A DNA stretch of 64,000 nucleotides, from positions 39,995,375 through 40,059,374 of the forward strand of contig CAIIXF020000005.1 in assembly GCA_903813345.2 (NCBI GenBank), in the 5' to 3' direction. The notes below the pieces were generated by a model. It saw nothing but the letters and a program-made list of their open reading frames with translations, was not told where the DNA came from and did no database searches. Positions 44,901-56,900 of the stretch are shown one piece after another. Both the position numbers and the translations under genes were made by a program. Source of the DNA: Owenia fusiformis (lineage: Eukaryota; Annelida; Polychaeta; Sabellida; Oweniidae). Numbering within the stretch: position 1 is the stretch's first letter; the number at the start of each line of letters is the position of its first letter.

Positions 44901-47900
44901 GATACAGTAGAAGATGATGGTATTGATGATTTTGATGTCAACATGATTCAGATGATTCCAGTTTCACCTAGTGAGTATTCTAGAATTCAAACTGAAACAA
45001 AACATGATGTTGAATTACAATCACTTATGTCAATGGTAATGTCAGGATGGCCAGATGTTAAATCGTCAGTTCCAATACAGGCTACTCCATACTGGAATAT
45101 TAGAGATGAGATTACATGTTATGATGGTATACTGTATAAATCACAACGTATAATTGTACCAAGTTCGATGCGTAGTGATATGCTCAAATTGATACATAAG
45201 TCACATCTTGGAATAGAGAAATGCAAGAAACGAGCCCGTGATGTGTTATTTTGGCCTTGCATGAATGCACAAATTGAAGAGCTAGTTTCTAAATGTACTA
45301 CATGTCAGAAGTATAGGTCTAGCAATTGTAAAGAACCTCTTAACTCACATGAAATACCAAATAGACCGTGGGCTAAGATTGGTACTGATTTGCTTGAGTA
45401 TCGCAATCATGATTATCTTCTATGTGTAGATTACTATTCAAAATACCCGGAATTACAGCTTATACGTGATAAAACAAGTTTATGTGTCGTGCAGTCGCTA
45501 AAATCAATATTTGCGCGTCATGGTATTGCGGAAACAGTTGTGTCGGACAATGGTCCCTGTTATGATTGTAAAACATTCAAAAAGTTTTCTAAAGAATGGG
45601 GATTCCAACATGTTACTATATCACCTCACCACAGCCAATCAAATGGCCAGATTGAAAATTGTGTAAAAACTGTTAAAAATCTGATGAAAAAGGCAGAAGA
45701 TACTCATTCTGATCCTTTAATTGCATTACTTGAGTATAGAAATACACCAATAGATGGGGTTGAACTATCACCAGCACAAATGTTATTTGGTAGAAGATTG
45801 AGGTCATTTATTCCAACACACAAAAGTCTTCTTCAGCCACAGGTCCAGCCTTCTTCAACAGTTCATGCTAAACTTGAGAAAAGGCAAGAAAAGCAAAAGT
45901 TCTATTATGATAAGTCAGCTCATGATCTGAAACCCTTGTCTGATGGAAAATCTGTTAGATTTAGACTTAATGAAAAGTGGGTACCTGGTACACTAGTTGA
46001 ACAACACAGTAATAGGTCATATACAAGGGGCGATCCATATATTCTGATAAAAATGCTCTCATTTAGTGATTTTTTCACATATCCCTCTCATTTTTTCAGA
46101 AAATGTAGATTATGTAATTACACATACAATGCTAAAATAGTATAGCTATATCTTACATTATCAATGAGATAAGGCTGCCATGGTAACCTGTATTAAGGGT
46201 AGGCAGGTCAATTTAATTATAACATATAAATATCAAAATAACTTGTTATTTTAATTATTTTAAAGCATGCGGAAATCATGCATTTTTTCTAAAAAAGTTT
46301 GGTATTGTTACTTGTTGTTTGTTGCTAAACAAATGTTTATATGTGCTCACTATAACATCACAACAAATCACAATAGCATTATAGGACAGAATGGGCCAAT
46401 TGACATTACATGTTATGAGACACACCAAAAATCAAATTGTCAGATTAAGTTAATGTGGCTGATGCAGAGTGTCACATTAACGGATACATTAGGGAATACC
46501 ATTAGATTTGATTTTCTTTCAAGAATAAGTAAGAGGACACTGTCAGAAACATACATGGACTCATAAAGTGCATGGGCAAGGTATTATATCTGCATAAAGA
46601 ATATATACGGTAGGTAGTATTGTAAAGAGGAAAGCATGGTCACTGTTGAAGATCATCCGCAATCTGGTTGCAAGAAGAGCTTGCGGACAGAGAATAACAC
46701 TACGATAAATTGAGATGTTACTTATGAAAAGATAGCTATCCCACTGTATAAATTATCAAACAAGGGCAACAGGGGTATGGAACAGATCAATGAATAGTTG
46801 ACAATGACTGGAAGATGCGTTTGATCTGCTAAAAATAGGTACCAAGGAATGATTAAATTAACATATTTATCTATTTTAGACATTATAATTTAACTGACCT
46901 GCCTACCCTAAATACAGGTTACCATGGCAAACTTATTTCAAAATTAATTTAAGATACAGCTAAAATATTTTAGCATCGTATGTGTAATTACATAATCTAC
47001 ATGTTCTGAAAAAATGAAAAGGATATGTGAAAAAATCACAAAATGAGAGCATTTTTATCAGAATATATGGATCGCCCCTTGTATTTTGAAATCAAGTGAA
47101 ACTGATCGTGTTTATAGAAGGAATCGTAAGCACATAATACCAGTGCCAACTCCAGACTGTCCAGTAACAGAGACAGGATTTACCAGTAGTGACATTATAC
47201 CTAGAACCACAGATTCTAGTAGTGAAACAAAATCAGTGAACAATCCTATAAGTAGTGACATTGTTCCAGGATCTGCAACGCCGATATTGAGACGTTCTAC
47301 AAGAATCAGAAAAGCCCCAGATAGACTTGATCTGTGAAAGTTAATAGATAATTCACAGGCGGATGACAAACTGTCTATTTCATGTATAGTGCTATTGAAA
47401 CTGAGTATGACAGTATAGAAACATGTTTAAAGTATAGACAATGAAAATCTAGTGATACTACAGTTACATGTTGAAAGTTTAAAGCACTATATTTATTTGA
47501 ACTGTCTATGTTATAACATGCATTCATATTTTGTTAATAGAGACTCTTGAGTAAACTTGAGTTTAAAGTTTAAAAAGGGAGATGTAATGTTATGTAACTA
47601 GTTCAAAGAGTTTATGTATCAGTGTCTGTTAACTAGTTTAATATGTGCAAACTAGAGCGCCATCTGGTGGCTGAATAAACACGTTTTAATGTCAACACTT
47701 GTCTTAGTTTTATAATGTCTTCAGGAAGTAGAACAAAACATATTTTGATAATAAGTGGCCATCTTAAAAATATTTTCTTGAGCAGAGTTCCTTTGTCCCC
47801 AGGTAAAAGCATACAGAATTTAAACCAAATATGTCTAATGACATTTGAGTTATCTAAAATGACATTTTAACTACAGCCAATTTGTTAAATAGAGGCCATC

Positions 47901-50900
47901 TTTAAAACATCTTCCTGAGCAGACATCTTTTATCTCTAAGCATCAGCATATAAAATTTGAACCAAATCCATCCACCGGTATTTGATTTACCAAGGATAAC
48001 ATTTTTTAACAAAAATGGGAGCCATTTCGAAATTCAGCTGTCATCTTGACCAGATTTCCTTTGTCCCTAGGCATTAGCATATAAAATCTGAACCAAATCC
48101 ATCCAATGACATTTGAGTGATCAAAGATTACATTTTTAACTAAAAAATGGCAGTCATTTGAAATTTAGCTACCATCTTAAATAGAATTTCTTGAGCTGAG
48201 ATTGTTTGTCCCTATGCATTTAATATATATAAAATTTGGACTAAATCTGTCCATCCGTCAATACGTCAATTGGCATTTGAGTTATCATGCGATTATGTTC
48301 ACGAAAAATGGCTACGATTTTGAAATTCAGCCGCCATCTTAAAAATTATTTCTCCAATGGAGCTACTGTTTCCCCAGGCATCAGCATTTAAAATTTGAAC
48401 CAAATCCATTCACTGGTAATTGAGTTATCAAAGATTCAAACATGACTGTATTCATGCCTTCTATAAACTGTGAACAAAGTCAACATTTCACCCGAGGTAT
48501 ATTCGCGAATAATATTCCTAGTTATATGAGTAATGTGTGATGTCATAACGGCGGGCCGTAGTAATGGCAGACCATAATAATATTCAAAATATCAATTTGG
48601 GGAGTTTTTATGTTCGAATCATAATATAGACCTCAGAGCAGGTGTAATACTGTCAAATACACCCCTTAGGACAAGGCACAAAAGCTTTCGAACAGAAAAC
48701 GTTTGTGCCTAGTCCTGCGGGGTGTATTCGACAATATAACCCCTGCTCTTTGGTTTATACTTCTTAATTACGTTCTTTTACGAAAAATGATGACCAGTTT
48801 GATATATAGAAACCATCTTGAAAATACTTTCTTAAGTGTCCTTAGGCATCAGCAAATGAAATTTGAACCAAATCCATTCCCTGGTATTTGAGTTATCAAA
48901 GATTTCATTTTTATGAAAAATGGCAGCCATTTTGAAATTTAGTGGCCATATAGAAAATTCGCTCTCATTATCTTGAATGAACGGATGGACAGATAAAAAA
49001 GGACAAACGGCTTCCCTGTTTCCCCCGATAACAAAGCTATACTTCAGAGATCTCAAAATTAAAGAAAATTCCTGTTTTCCGACCCCCATACATGGCCCAT
49101 GGGGGTCAGGCTGAAAAACATTGAATATATTGAATGATATGAATTATATGTTCCAACGAGGGTTGGATGGATGTTTAAATTCATTCATAAAAACAAAATA
49201 TAATTTAGAATTCAGTGGTCATCTTGAATTTTATTTAGCTTATAATAGTTGCAGCAAACCCAAAAACTGGTATTTGAATTATCAATAATTACATTTTATT
49301 GAAATTGTGGTCATTTTGAATTGAGGGTCCATATTAAAAATCCCTTTTCAAACATACATTCTATGCCCTATAAAGTTTGAACCAAATTGGGATAATAACC
49401 AAGTCTTTACAAAAGGGCTACTTCTACAATCAGATATGATGTTTGTTTGACTTAAAGTTTTGTACTTTATACCTCTAGTTATATTTATGCATTACAGAAT
49501 CACACTGAAATAATTAAAGTACTAATAACAATATGAATAAGAATCAACAACCAAATTACTAAATTGCATTGTGAATGTTTTATTTAGCCTCTGTGCTTTT
49601 GTTTGAGTGTACATCACATCTAAATTGCAGTTCCAGGCTTAACTGTAATTAGACAGAACACAGGCAGAAAACACATAGACATTGATGACTTTTTGGTGTA
49701 ATACAGTCATGACAGTCATATCACAAATTGCAGTCATATCACAAATTGCCAGTTTTGTTGTTTAATGTTGACTGTTCGAAGCTATTAAGGATCATATCTA
49801 TTAATCCTGTTGGGGTTGTTCAGCATCTTGTTCTTCACTCCTAGGTTTAGCTCAATGTTGCCGTTATTCCATTCACAATAACATCATAGCATTCTCCAAA
49901 TGCTTCCTTATCCAAGTTGTCTATCACCACAGAAAATACCTCCTCAAATGCCGTGCCTAAATCCTAAAATCACACATTAACAGTTTCCTGACAAAATTGC
50001 AATTTTCAGATTAATCAAAGTACTGCTACATGATACAATTAAACAAGACACATGGTAAGAGATAGGATGGTGGAATACAATAATAAGCATAATGCTTGTA
50101 TTCAATCTATGACTAGGCATCAAAATTCAAATTGCATATTGTTTCAAATACAGTAGAACCTGTATAAGTGGAACACATATGGGACCGCAAAAGTGTTCTA
50201 CTTGTGAGGTATTCCACTTAGAGAGGTTCATTAACATGGAGAAGATAGGTCATAGGACTTTAAAAACATGGTTCCACTTGTGAGGTGTTCAATTTACAGA
50301 GTTGTTCCACTTAGCAGGTTCTACTGTATGGTGTATTAAGGCAGCAATCGTTTCCATGATATCAACTTACTTGAAAGTATTCCAGCTTCAAGTTAGGGAT
50401 GGTGGTGTGGAAGACACGAATGTGCTCAAGCTGAGCATTGAAGACTTTTTCATTACCCAATAGAGAGATAAGTGAATCAAGGCCTCCAAATACTCTGGTG
50501 CAATGAGCTCTAAACTTTGGTGAAGAGGTATCATCGCTGTCGAACTTTTTGAACAAGGCTCTTGAATTAGGGTTCATGGCAAACAATCTGTAAAATGTAA
50601 AACATACAATAAATACTAGAATTAGGCAGAAGGTGAAGCTATGCAGACACATTTCAAAGACACCTAATGTGACAATTGTAAGATCATGGAGTAGCAAATC
50701 GAACATTCTTTGAGGACTAAATTTCACAACATGGATCAAAATCCATCATTACTTTTGATTTTGTTACATTCCTTAAAGTAGACTAAAGTAGAAGTTTTGC
50801 AAAATCTTTGCTGAATTCACATGCTCAATAGCAAATCAATTTGTCAAAGGGAGTGTATCAAACGCATAGAAATATTTCAAGAAAGAAATCACAAATGGCA

Positions 50901-53900
50901 AAATTTGTCCTGCATGCCCAAAAATGACACGTCATCAGTTCCACATTAGTTCCAAAAAGTTCAAATCATCACAGACATGACGTTTCATACAAAATTTCTA
51001 GATAGGAATCAAAAATGGCTGCCTTAAAATTTACCCAACATACCTAAAATCTACATATAATGAATTCCAGATACATTCCTGGAAAGAAAGAATTCTGTCT
51101 TTTGGCGTGTTTGGAAACTAATGTAAGCAAGAGATTTCAGACAAGATCTATGTGTGTAATGTAAGTGTATAATATACAACACCACATCAGAGCACACTGC
51201 ATCTAAAGTAAAGACATTTTTATCCATATTTGAAATGCTCAATGATTAGTGATTACACCATCCATAATGCATAAACAGACAAATTACGCCAAAATGGGGA
51301 AACCTGAAGTATTTTAGGAATCATGGCTTTTATCCTGAGCTGTGCCCAACACAGAGTTTTCTTTTGATTTATTAAGTTTTAGCCTTAGTTAACTTGTTTT
51401 TATTCCGACTCACGTTCTAAATGCTGCCAGAGCAATATATTCCCTTGCATGTTCGCCATTATAGATTGAGTTCCACTGTTGCTTCAACTTGATGGCTTTG
51501 AGTTCATCACACTTCTCACTGAGAGCAATTCCAAATACACACACTAGCACAATCAGTATCTTCATGGCAACTAAATGGAAAATAAAAAAAATAATTAAGA
51601 AAATGATATAAGTTTCTCAAACCAGAATGAATAAGTAAACCTGGAATACTTTGCGAATGTTGAGAAAAATGTGACACTTGAGGTATGTTACAACAGTTAA
51701 TATATGACCAGTTTTGAATGTAGAATCTATTCATCAGGTCATATCAATATCTTCCTTTAGTCCCTTGTAGAGAAATAAGAGTAATAAATATGGTTTAACC
51801 TTCAACCAGTTGAAATGTATCTCATTCCCGATCCAAATGACAATATACAGTACCCTAACTGACAATATGAATTAATTACATAAGATGCTTCTAGTAGCTG
51901 AGAGATGTGGAAAAAATGAGTTATACCTATTTATTTCATAAACACAAAACATTTTTATTTACCATAGTCTTGAAGTCTATCAATGGTTTAAATCTCTTAG
52001 GTTTATATAAAGTCTTACCCAATGTTACCAAAATGAATGCTTTTGAAAGACTTTTTGTTTGAAAAATTGTGAATTTAGTTCAAATGAAATTTTAGTTGTC
52101 ATGCATATAAATTGAAGCAATAATTTACATCAATGCATAACATATATCCAAACCTATTTTGTGTTGAAAAACATTGGTTGAGAATCAGAAATAAGCACAG
52201 AAACATGGTTCAGAGAAAAAAGCATTTAAAGATTTTAGTTCTATTATTGAATCCCATGTTACATAAATCTAAAACATGATAAAAACTTACTTTCACTCTT
52301 GATAGACAAACAACATTGCTTTATTTAGTTAGTTTAGCATATAAGTAAACATTTGTAATAGAAAAAATTAACAATTTTGTAAATAAATATTTTGCCACCT
52401 GAATGACTTCACAGTATATCATTGTGTCATCACAAATTTCAATGCTCTAAAAGTTTACATAAGCATAAAATCATAGGTTGAATGGTTGAAATTATGTAAC
52501 TTTTGCCTGATCTTTTTAATGAAGTAGACAACTCACATTTTTTACAAAATGTCTCAAGTAATTTTTGCCTGATCTTTTTAATGAAGTAGACAACTCACAT
52601 TTTTTACAAAATGTCTCAAGTAATTTTTCATATTATGAAAAATAAAATTTGACTGATAAAACTATATTTTCAAACTTTGCCTTAAAGAAAATTGAAAAAG
52701 ATTTTTTCACAATCTTAATTCATCCATTCCATTAAGGCAGTAAAAATGAAGTAATTGTAATTGTTTTATAATCACATGATATAAATAAATGTTTTACCTT
52801 TTTGTGTGTTCCTATGCTAGTCAGAAGGGCAGTGAAGGAATGGAGAAGTCATATGCCTCATGGTCCTTTTATAGCAAATTAACCTGTGCATTTTCTCACG
52901 TCCACATTGGTAATACATACATCAATATTAAATGATAAATTATTGTTCTCATATCTCTGGACATTTTGATTACGTGAGCATACCACTTGTCACGTAATAA
53001 TAATAAGATAGGGTAAACAAACAACAACAAAAATATGTTTTAAAAATAACATAAAACACACCTCTGAAAAAGAACTTAAAGATGCAACAATTAGTGCAGA
53101 GGGGCCATTCAACGATCATGGATCAGTGTCAAAATATATTTAAAAGAAACCCTCTGGATGAACATTATTTCATGATATTCCTCTTGAAACGTGGTGGATC
53201 TTAAAAATCTATAAGTGGGACTCCCTTTATAGAAGCTTTCAACTGAATTTACACTTCTTAATGCTAAAATTGATAGTTTATCCATACATTTAAGAAAATA
53301 GCTATGTCAAAGAAGACATTAAGCCAAATGTTGCCCTGATAGCTCAGAAAAAGTAAAAAATTTCAAATTTTCTCTCCACAGGGCTTGTTGGCCCTTTAAC
53401 ATATTTTGACCATAAGAATGTAACATATGTGTGAATGTTTTGATTAGCTACTAGCAAGTACTGTAATTAGTTTTCAGTTTTACTAGTTAGGTCAGACATG
53501 CAGGGATATCAAACTTGAATAATTAATTGATTTAATGGATCAATTTTCATCTAATCTGAGTTTGATATCTTTTAGTCAAAAAATGTCTAGACAACAACAT
53601 CTTCACCTAGTTTAACATGCTTAACCATTCAGCCAAATCTGCCAAGTGGCTTTTTAAAATTTGTTTAGAAAATGAGTGGTATAATAATTATATGTGCTTT
53701 CCATCAAAGAATTGAGTAAATTATTTGAAGAAAATGAATGGTATGATCAAGTATGATAACATGAAACCCTTTGTGTTGTATATCATGTGCAATGTACATG
53801 CGACACATTAATCAACACAGATATCAGAGGTTGTGACATTACGTGATGCTACGCACCAAGTTGATACAATTATCATCTAGAGGTGAGGATTAAGCTCAAG

Positions 53901-56900
53901 GTTAATAATACACATGTATAATGAGAGATTATAGTAAACATGATTAAAAACTAGAAAACAGCGACAACACAGAGTAGCAAATCCCACCAAACAAAATATG
54001 TTTTGATAAATAGCAGCCATCTTGAAGATTTCCTCATGAGTAAAGCTCCCTCATCTCTAGGCATCAGCATTTAAAATTTGAACCAAATCTGTGAAATGTA
54101 TATTTGAGTTAGCAAAGATTATGTTGTTTTATGAAAAATAGTGGTCATTTTAAAGTTCAGCTGTCATCTTAAAATTCTTTCTCAAGCAAAGCTCCTTTGT
54201 CCCTAGGATTCAGCATATAAAATTTGAACCATATCTGTCAACTATAGTATTTGAGTGATCATACTTTTTTACTTCATTTGAGTGGCCATATTGAAAATTC
54301 CTTCTTGAGCAGAGGTTCTAAAACCATAAGGCATAAGCCTATAAAATTTGAACCAAATCCATCGACTGTTTTTTTAGTTATCGCCCGGACAAACGAACGA
54401 ATGAACGGACAGACAAACCAACAGCTTCTCTATATTCCCTACAAACTTCGTTAAGTGGGATAATAAAAAAACACATGTCTTCCATATATGTACTTTTCTG
54501 TAAGTTCATGGCTAAATCGCAAACATGACAATATTTATATCAAAGTACAAACTGATATCATCGCCAATACAAGATCTTTTCAGCTATTCCCCTAGATCTA
54601 TTAATAATATATTAATATACACCTTTAATAGCCTTTGATGAAAATATTATTTCAAACTTGATTTTTCAAAGAGCATAAGGCTATACCATCTCCTACATTT
54701 TACCCTTATAAAGGTAATAACTTCATAGGCATTGTTCATCTGGAGCCATTTTCAGTAACTTGATGAATTTGATGTAAAATGAATGTTATAAAGCTTAATA
54801 CTGTATTCTAGACATACAGTAGATAATCATACACCAATATAGGTGGTGTGGTCACAAACTCATAAAAATGTTATTTGAAATAAAAATACATTTCCATGTT
54901 AATTTCCCAGAGTGCACTGTGTCTCGTATATCAAGAGAATAGGGTAATTCACAATACTTAATCTGCACAAGCACAAATGAGACTGGTGGAACAAAGAGAA
55001 TTGAGAACAGGGAGACTTATGTGAATGACAAAAAGGATGGCATTAAGCTGAGAGGTTTCTCTTTTGAGAGATATATGTAAATGTAGCTAGCTATGGTAGC
55101 CTTGCCTTAACCAGCCTCCACTATGAGTGTCTCCATTTCAATGTAAACAAACCCATCAAAATGTAATCCTTGAAGGGTTATTGTACTAGATGTATACCAT
55201 TACTGTACAAGAAGATTTTGGACTTACCAATTAGGAACTCTTCCAAAAGAGCTGGTATCTCACTGTTAGTGACGTCACATGCCATTACTTCAAATAACTA
55301 AAACACAACAAGAAAGAACATTCAATGATCAACAAGACATTCATGGGGAGGGGGGCTGAACGTCTTCTACCTTCTATCTCACTATCTGGTATATTTACCA
55401 TACATATTATACTACAGACCATTCCATAGCATTCAGTTACAATAATACGGAACATAATTCCCTTGAGAATGTGCAGTATTGCAATTCTCAAGGCATGAAT
55501 GAAGATTTCATGAGTCTCATCAATTTCAATCAAAGATAGATTATAGTTATAGCAAGATAGGCTATATATATCTTGGATTGTGAATATTTTCTGAACATGG
55601 AATCAGATAATGCATGGACATTGAAATTCATACAATGATTAATAAATTCAAACTTATTCATTTATACAAAATGTATGCTAAGGTTGGAGAACTGTATTGA
55701 TAAAATATAACATCCCTGAGATATTGCAATATTATCAAGGGTGATAGACTCTAGATAGATTCATGCCCCAAAAACAGCTCTAAATATCAACTCCGAGTAC
55801 CTGTTTTATGAATGGTAATTCTTTATTGTGGACGACAGCATAATGAAGTATGGCTAGTCTTGTGCTGCTGGACACACTCTTGCGGAACATATTCACCAAG
55901 CCATCTTTATTTAATGTCATCTTATAAGCAATCTGGGATGCATTGTCATAAAAACATGCACCTAAAATAAAATAAATGAGAAAATCATGGTGATTTGATG
56001 AATGAAAGGTCTCTCTTGAATACAGCACTGTGGTTTATACAAAAACTCGCGGGATGTGAATACAATGGTTATATAAGGAATTGAAAGGGAAAATAAAATT
56101 TTATTTCAATATCAAAAATAATCCACTGTGTCAGTATCATGGGATAAAATAGGGTAACTGAATATGATCAACAGAATAACTATGAAATTATGATATCATT
56201 GCACAATTGTACAACCTGAACTTGCTTTCCTTCCATTACAAGTGGATTGTTCCTTAAATGCACTAATTGACCTCATACGTAATCAAAATGACCTATATAA
56301 CATTGAATTATGAGGAGGTTTCAAATGCACCCAGTGTACCCCTTTCTGATGGACATATATAGTATATGTATGTGTACTGAATATCAAAATATTAGGTTTC
56401 CATTATCAAATATTCAAAACTTAGGCTCTTGGTTTAAGGGAGGAACAATCCACTTGTGACATATTTTACAAGCAAAGCATTAAGTTTGCTTAAAACCTTA
56501 AATCAAAACGACATTTTTTAAACATTAAAATATATACCAGTATTTTATTTACAAAAGTGTTTACCATGAAAATTCCTTGAAAAAATGAAATCTTGCTGAT
56601 TCTCATACAATGTTCACTATCTATAGCTGTATTTAATCACAATTAGTCATTATAGAGTTCAAAGGTTGTCCCTATAATTATTAATTATAGGGCCCACCTA
56701 AACACTTAGCTTGTAACCTTGGTCCTATCTAATGGTAAACATTACTCAGCAATATTGCCCAATATTGAGAACACTATTTATCATTTTGTATTTAAACTTT
56801 GACCAATGCATAGTGCATTCTTTCTTGACCTAATTCTTGACTGGCTGTATAGATTTTAATTACTATACAAGTACAGTGTAGTTGTTTACAAGCTTTTTTA

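Larger units (their letters stand above)
41760..47714 (+). mobile_element. Ty3/gypsy LTR retrotransposon, 5.96 kb, recent but defective
   Basis: Two 132-bp LTRs identical by eye, ATGTC target duplication, a TGG-initial primer-binding region after the 5' LTR and a purine tract before the 3' LTR. Domain order is gag zinc knuckles, protease, reverse transcriptase, RNase H, integrase: the Ty3/gypsy order. No envelope-like ORF is visible. Two lesions are seen: a deletion with frameshift at the RT/RNase H boundary, and a 1058-bp DNA transposon inserted near the pol end. The element lies in the GSAP intron, antisense to GSAP and the globin gene. Identical LTRs mean insertion too recent for mutations to have built up. 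Confidence 0.95.

Noticed and set aside
46267-46566. 99-codon ORF inside the 1058-bp transposon, considered as a transposase
   Set aside because: No catalytic or DNA-binding motif recognised; too short; the element looks non-autonomous.
41760-47714. Possibility that the LTR element is a retrovirus with an envelope gene
   Set aside because: No third ORF, signal peptide or membrane anchor between integrase and the 3' LTR; the extra length is a DNA transposon.
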